Assembly (NCBI GenBank): GCA_002306055.1
Contig: DBRR01000008.1
Location: forward strand, 57,083 to 66,797
From: Anaerolineaceae bacterium UBA1363
Lineage (GTDB): Bacteria; Chloroflexota; Anaerolineae; Anaerolineales; Anaerolineaceae
Reading direction: 5' to 3'
DNA: 9,715 nt
Shown: positions 6,409 to 9,715 of the stretch, piece by piece
Numbering within the stretch: position 1 is the stretch's first letter
Layout of the letters: every line of letters starts with the position of its first letter
Made by a program: the position numbers and the translations under genes
The notes under the pieces: model-generated
Database searches by the model: none
Told to the model about the DNA's origin: nothing
Seen by the model: only the letters and a program-made list of their open reading frames with translations

Positions 6409-7863
6409 GTGAGAGAGAAAATCAAAGAACAACTAGACCTGTTGAAAGCCAAGGGCGCGCATTATGTTGACGCCCGATGGTACCCACGGGAAGATAGCAA
6501 CTTCCTGTTCATGTGGAATGGCAACCTTAAAGAAAATAACGCTTCCAGCCAGAGTGGCATGGGTGTGCGCGTGCTTTATAACGGTGCCTGGGGTTTTTCG
6601 GCTTCTTCGGACCTATCCAATCCGGACGCAATTTTTGAGAAAGCCTTCGACAACGCCCGCATTGCCTCCGAACGTGTAACCTTCCCTATCCGCCTGGCGG
6701 AAAAGGAAGCTATTGTGGGCAGTTTCACCAGCCCGAATCAAATCGATCCCTTCACCATCGGTTTGGCTGAAAAAGTGGCATTCCTGCAGAAAATGGATTC
6801 CGCCCTCAACCAACCCGGCGTCATTCAACGCTTCGGGATGCTTGAATTCGTTCGCAAACAAATTATTTTCATGGATTCCGAGGGCTCGGAGATTGAGAAA
6901 AACATCATCGAAGTCTTTCCCTCGATCCACGCCATGGGTATCGATAAGGACGGCGGCATGCAGAGCCGTAAGTACATGCCCGGACGCACTGGCCCCACCC
7001 GCGGTTGGGAGAGTATCAACGAAACCGACTTTCTTGCCAATGCTGAGCGTATTATCAGTGAGTTGAATCAGGTGCTGGTCGCTGATGACGCCCCCAACGG
7101 CAAGATGTCGGTCATCCTGCTCCCCGGGATTATGTTCCTGCAGACCCACGAGACCATCGGGCATGCTTTGGAGCTGGATCGGATCCTCGGTTATGAGCTT
7201 TCTTTCGCAGGCGGCTCGTTTGTGCGTTTGGAAGACTTTGGCAAGCTGCGCTACGGTTCTGAGAAGCTCACAGCCCGTGCGAACGCGCTGGAACCCAACA
7301 GCCCAGGCAGTTTCGGCTTTGATGACGATGGCGTCCCTGCCCAGGACAACTTGCTGATCGATAAGGGTATCCTCGTCGGCGCGATTACCGGACGTCAAAT
7401 GGTGGAGGAAGCTAACGCCAAAGCCAAAAAACAAATCTTCAACGGCTCCAGCGGGGCAAACCGCGCCTCATCTTTCTATCGTGTGCCGATTGAACGCATG
7501 ACCAACATCAACATCGACCCTGGTACAGACGGCAGCCTGGAAGACATCATTGCCAATACCAAGTATGGTTTGGTGCTCGATGGCGACAAAAGCTGGTCAA
7601 TCGGTTCCAACCGCGAGCAGTTTCACTTTGCCTGTGATATCGGCTGGCTGGTGGAGGACGGACAAAAGAAACAGGTGGTCAAGAACCCCACTTATCGGGG
7701 AGAGACCCTGCCATTCTACAATTCACTCACAGCCGTGGGTGATGAAAGCACCTGGGTACTCCATTATGTTGATAACTGTGGTAAAGGCGCACCCAATCAG
7801 ATCATGCAGCTGGGGCACGGAATCCCCGTCTGCCGTTTTGATAATGTACAGGTAGGAGAGTAA
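6409..7863 (+). CDS. tldD: TldD-type zinc metalloprotease
   Basis: TldD and TldE form a heteromeric protease that degrades unfolded peptides and in E. coli matures microcin B17 and removes the CcdA antitoxin; TldD carries the active site. The 484 residues fit the family length (E. coli TldD is 481). The HExxxH motif is present as HETIGH at 247-252, followed by LELD at 254-257, and the third expected metal ligand is Cys457 in NCGKG near the C-terminus, followed by the family ending GHGIPVCRFDNVQVG. Residues 1 to about 190 form the N-terminal domain that lines the substrate tunnel. Translation starts at GTG 6409, seven bases after AGGAG (6397-6401). The motif reads HET where many homologues read HEA, a small change that leaves all ligands intact. 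The tldE homologue follows after one base. No modified-peptide precursor gene is in view, so general peptide turnover is the safest role. Confidence 0.94.
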   Translation: MREKIKEQLDLLKAKGAHYVDARWYPREDSNFLFMWNGNLKENNASSQSGMGVRVLYNGAWGFSASSDLSNPDAIFEKAFDNARIASERVTFPIRLAEKEAIVGSFTSPNQIDPFTIGLAEKVAFLQKMDSALNQPGVIQRFGMLEFVRKQIIFMDSEGSEIEKNIIEVFPSIHAMGIDKDGGMQSRKYMPGRTGPTRGWESINETDFLANAERIISELNQVLVADDAPNGKMSVILLPGIMFLQTHETIGHALELDRILGYELSFAGGSFVRLEDFGKLRYGSEKLTARANALEPNSPGSFGFDDDGVPAQDNLLIDKGILVGAITGRQMVEEANAKAKKQIFNGSSGANRASSFYRVPIERMTNINIDPGTDGSLEDIIANTKYGLVLDGDKSWSIGSNREQFHFACDIGWLVEDGQKKQVVKNPTYRGETLPFYNSLTAVGDESTWVLHYVDNCGKGAPNQIMQLGHGIPVCRFDNVQVGE

Positions 7864-7864
7864 G

Positions 7865-9250
7865 ATGAGCAACCAGGTCATTGATTTATTACAAAAACTG
7901 CGCCAGTCCGCCATAAAAAGGGGACTGCAGGCCTTGATCTCTTATCACGAAGAAGACAGCTACCTGATGCGCTTCGCCAATTCGGCAATTTCGCTCAACA
8001 CCAATGAACATCTGATCTCGCTGGACTTTATCGCTTTCGATGGTCGCAAAAAAGCCAGCTACAGTATGATCGTCGACCCCACCGATTTTGAGAGCATGGA
8101 AAAGGGGTTGGATACCCTGGCAGAAATGCTGCCCCATGCCCAGCCGCTTAGCTATGACCCGACCTTCCCGGTTTATGAGAAGGATGTGGTCGATGAGCGC
8201 CCCTTCGACCCAGCCTTAGCCGCTTTGACCAACGAAGAACGCCTGGCTTACTTCAACACACTGGCTGAAGGATTGGAAAGCGACGACATCAAGTTGAGCG
8301 GTTTTTTTAGCAATGGCACCACCACCACCGCTCAGATCAGCACCGCCAATGAACACACCCAATGCTTCCGCTCAACAGACGCGCAAGTGACTGCTGTTTT
8401 GTCATCCGAAAGTCTGAAATGGGAGGTCAACGCAGAGCAGAGCGCCCAAAAGAAGAGCGACCTCGATGCAGAAGGTTTGCATGCGGACCTCGCCTTGCTG
8501 GTTAAGCATTACCAGGAAGACCAGAGCGTTCAGCTGCCAGTGGGCAAGTACACCGTTGTGTTCGGTCCAGCCGCTACCGCTGAGATTGTCAACATCATGG
8601 CTTATTATGGCATGACTGGCGCTGCGCTGATGCAGGGCTATTCTTTCTTAAAAGAAGAAGACCAGGGCAAACGGCTCTTTTCTGAAAAAGTGAGCCTGCG
8701 GGATGACCCAGGTGTGGTCGAAATTTTTGCACAAACTGCGGACCGCTTCGGTTTTGAGCGAAAACCTTTCCCCCTTGTTTCGGAAGGTCGCTTTCAGGCT
8801 TTTATGTGGGACCAGGACTCAGCGGATGAATTTGGGAAAACGCCAACCGGGCATGACGTCAGCCATGCCAGCCTGGTGGTGGACGCGGGTTCAAGCGAAA
8901 TCAACACCTTGCAAGCGTTAATCGATATGGAGCGGGAAGAAGATATCCTTTACATTCCCTATATGCACTATATGAACGTGGTCAACCCAACCCAGGGTAT
9001 GATCACCGGTTCCAGCCGCTTTGGTGCGCTGTTTTTGAAGAAGGACGGCAGCGTGCAGGTGCCTTACAATGTGCGCCTGACCCAGAAATTCAGCGATTTC
9101 TTTGGCGAGCGCGTGCAGTGGCTGAGCCAGAAACAGGTTGTTTACAACGTTTCCAGCAGTTACGGGCGACGCGACCCTAACGCATTGAAGGTACCGCGCT
9201 TTATTTGCGTGAAGGAGATCGAAATCTCCCACTCCAACCCATCGTATTAG
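7865..9250 (+). CDS. TldE/PmbA-like partner of TldD
   Basis: The 461-residue product belongs to the PmbA/TldD superfamily but lacks the metalloprotease site. Aligning GKYTVVFGP (227-235) with GKMSVILLP of TldD (231-239) puts Asn243, Ile244 and Tyr248 where TldD has His247, Glu248 and His252. The C-terminal Cys of TldD is also replaced, by a Tyr-Gly in SSSYGRR. Loss of these residues is the known feature of TldE, which shapes the closed substrate chamber of the heteromer. The N-terminal domain (1 to about 225) starts with an open SYHEEDSYLMRFANS segment typical of the family. The start is ATG 7865, six bases after AGGAG (7854-7858), which itself lies inside the end of tldD; with a one-base gap between stop and start, translation is almost surely coupled, as expected for subunits made in equal amounts. 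Confidence 0.88.
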   Translation: MSNQVIDLLQKLRQSAIKRGLQALISYHEEDSYLMRFANSAISLNTNEHLISLDFIAFDGRKKASYSMIVDPTDFESMEKGLDTLAEMLPHAQPLSYDPTFPVYEKDVVDERPFDPALAALTNEERLAYFNTLAEGLESDDIKLSGFFSNGTTTTAQISTANEHTQCFRSTDAQVTAVLSSESLKWEVNAEQSAQKKSDLDAEGLHADLALLVKHYQEDQSVQLPVGKYTVVFGPAATAEIVNIMAYYGMTGAALMQGYSFLKEEDQGKRLFSEKVSLRDDPGVVEIFAQTADRFGFERKPFPLVSEGRFQAFMWDQDSADEFGKTPTGHDVSHASLVVDAGSSEINTLQALIDMEREEDILYIPYMHYMNVVNPTQGMITGSSRFGALFLKKDGSVQVPYNVRLTQKFSDFFGERVQWLSQKQVVYNVSSSYGRRDPNALKVPRFICVKEIEISHSNPSY

Positions 9251-9262
9251 CTTTTTACATGG

Positions 9263-9277
9263 GTTCAGGGGCTGAAC
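9263..9277 (+). other. Short perfect hairpin after tldE
   Basis: GTTCAG (9263-9268) and CTGAAC (9272-9277) form a perfect six-base stem with a GGG loop, twelve bases after the tldE stop. No T-run follows, so it is not a standard terminator alone. It may help stabilise the mRNA end together with the stronger hairpin eight bases further on. Confidence 0.45.
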
Positions 9278-9284
9278 AAATATT

Positions 9285-9318
9285 ATTGCGGAGGGTTTAA
9301 GCCCTCCGCAATTATTTG
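9285..9318 (+). terminator. Probable terminator hairpin of tldDE
   Basis: ATTGCGGAGGG (9285-9295) pairs perfectly over eleven bases with CCCTCCGCAAT (9302-9312) around a six-base loop, 34 bases after the tldE stop. The tail TATTTG is only moderately T-rich, so termination may be partial. The stem core GGAGGG/CCCTCC resembles the GGAGGGGG...CTCCCTCC hairpin inside the tandem repeats to the right and lies about 70 bases before the first of these, close to one half-unit, so it may be a decayed edge of that array put to use as a terminator. Confidence 0.55.
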
Positions 9319-9326
9319 TAGAGGCA

Positions 9327-9715
9327 GTTTCTGCGGCTGACCTGATTCTTATTCGTACGGAGGGGGCTTGCTCCATCTGACATAATATCAACAGGCTAAC
9401 TCAGAGGATGGACTAATACCCTGCTTCGCGGGCACGCGAGCCCAGCTGCACGGGGGTTTCCCCCCCAACGAATGGTTATTGCGGATGACCTGATTCTTTG
9501 TCGTACTGAGGGGGCTTGCTCCCTCCGTGGAAATCCACTTAGCTGGATTCTGCGGCTGGACTAATACCCTGCTTCGCGGGCACGCGAGCTCAGCCGTATG
9601 GGGTTTTTTCCCCCAACGAATGGATTCTGCAGATGAACTGATTCTTATTCGTACGGAGAGGGCTTGCTTCCTCCGCGGAAATCTACTTAGGTGGATTCTG
9701 CGGCTGGACTAATAC
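9327..9715. repeat. Tandem array of a 148-bp hairpin-rich unit, 2.6 copies, cut by the window end
   Basis: Matching anchors recur at exactly 148 bases: the TGACCTGATTCTT segment at 9338, 9486 and 9634, and GGACTAATACC at 9410, 9558 and (partial) 9706. Copies run about 9327-9474, 9475-9622 and 9623 to the edge. Copies 1 and 2 share a perfect 32-base block (9410-9441 and 9558-9589). Each unit is itself two related halves of about 71 and 77 bases, each opening with TGGATTCTGC (9544, 9621, 9692). It contains several inverted repeats: GGAGGGGGC/GCTCCCTCC, GTGG-AAAT-CCAC (9527-9538), CGCG-centred TTCGCGGGCACGCGA, and a G-run/T-run/C-run (9452-9466, 9600-9614). The period is not a multiple of three and reading frames are not kept, so it is non-coding. 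The class of element is not recognised. Confidence 0.85.

Noticed and set aside
6613..7434. A 273-codon open frame on the minus strand opposite tldD
   Set aside because: It is antisense to a gene with clear catalytic motifs; the translation has no domain and no ribosome binding site.
8918..9391. A 157-codon minus-strand frame crossing the tldE end and the terminator hairpin
   Set aside because: It overlaps the conserved end of tldE, spans the hairpin and enters the repeat array; the translation shows no domain.
9527..9712. A 61-codon plus-strand frame inside the repeat array
   Set aside because: The 148-bp period is not a multiple of three, so the same sequence would be read in different frames in each copy; it is a by-product of the repeat.
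9327..9715. CRISPR array
   Set aside because: There are no short conserved repeats separated by unique spacers; the whole 148-bp unit is repeated, and no cas gene is present.
9327..9715. Insertion sequence or transposon end
   Set aside because: No transposase frame, terminal inverted repeats or target-site duplication can be seen; the right border lies outside the window.

Overview
The window reads as an ordinary bacterial chromosome segment, about 50-55% GC, with dense genes and short intergenic gaps. The mix of genes (a lipoate-protein ligase, a LolD/MacB-type ABC operon with a multi-domain secreted Ig-like protein and a Yip1-family membrane protein, and a TldD/TldE pair) and their sequence style suggest a Chloroflexota member, probably Anaerolineae. 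That placement is inference from gene content only; no rRNA or marker gene is present.

Layout, left to right. (1) Minus strand, 77-463: a small acidic protein of unknown function. (2) Minus strand, 539-1531: lipoate-protein ligase A, with a good sigma70-type promoter just upstream. (3) Minus strand, 6186 down to 1678: a tight four-gene operon. It encodes, in transcription order, a Yip1-family membrane protein, an ABC ATPase, a secreted protein with three Ig/CARDB-like domains, and a MacB/FtsX-type permease, and it closes with a clear intrinsic terminator at 1622-1660. (4) A divergent intergenic region at 6187-6408. (5) Plus strand, 6409-9250: a TldD-type metalloprotease and its TldE/PmbA-like partner, one base apart. 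(6) 9251-9715: two hairpins after tldE, then a tandem array of an exactly 148-bp unit that runs off the right edge.

How the genes work together. The four-gene operon has the parts list of the Bacillus YknWXYZ exporter (Yip1 protein, adaptor, ATPase, permease), except that the place of the MacA-like adaptor is taken by a secreted Ig-like/CARDB protein with a C-terminal amphipathic helix. The TldD and TldE homologues should form one heteromeric protease: TldD keeps the zinc-site residues (HETIGH and a C-terminal Cys), while TldE has lost them at the aligned positions. No substrate peptide for either system is visible in the window.

Most interesting points: the adaptor swap in the exporter operon, an AT-rich patch that coincides with the first Ig-like domain of that adaptor, and the hairpin-rich 148-bp tandem array.
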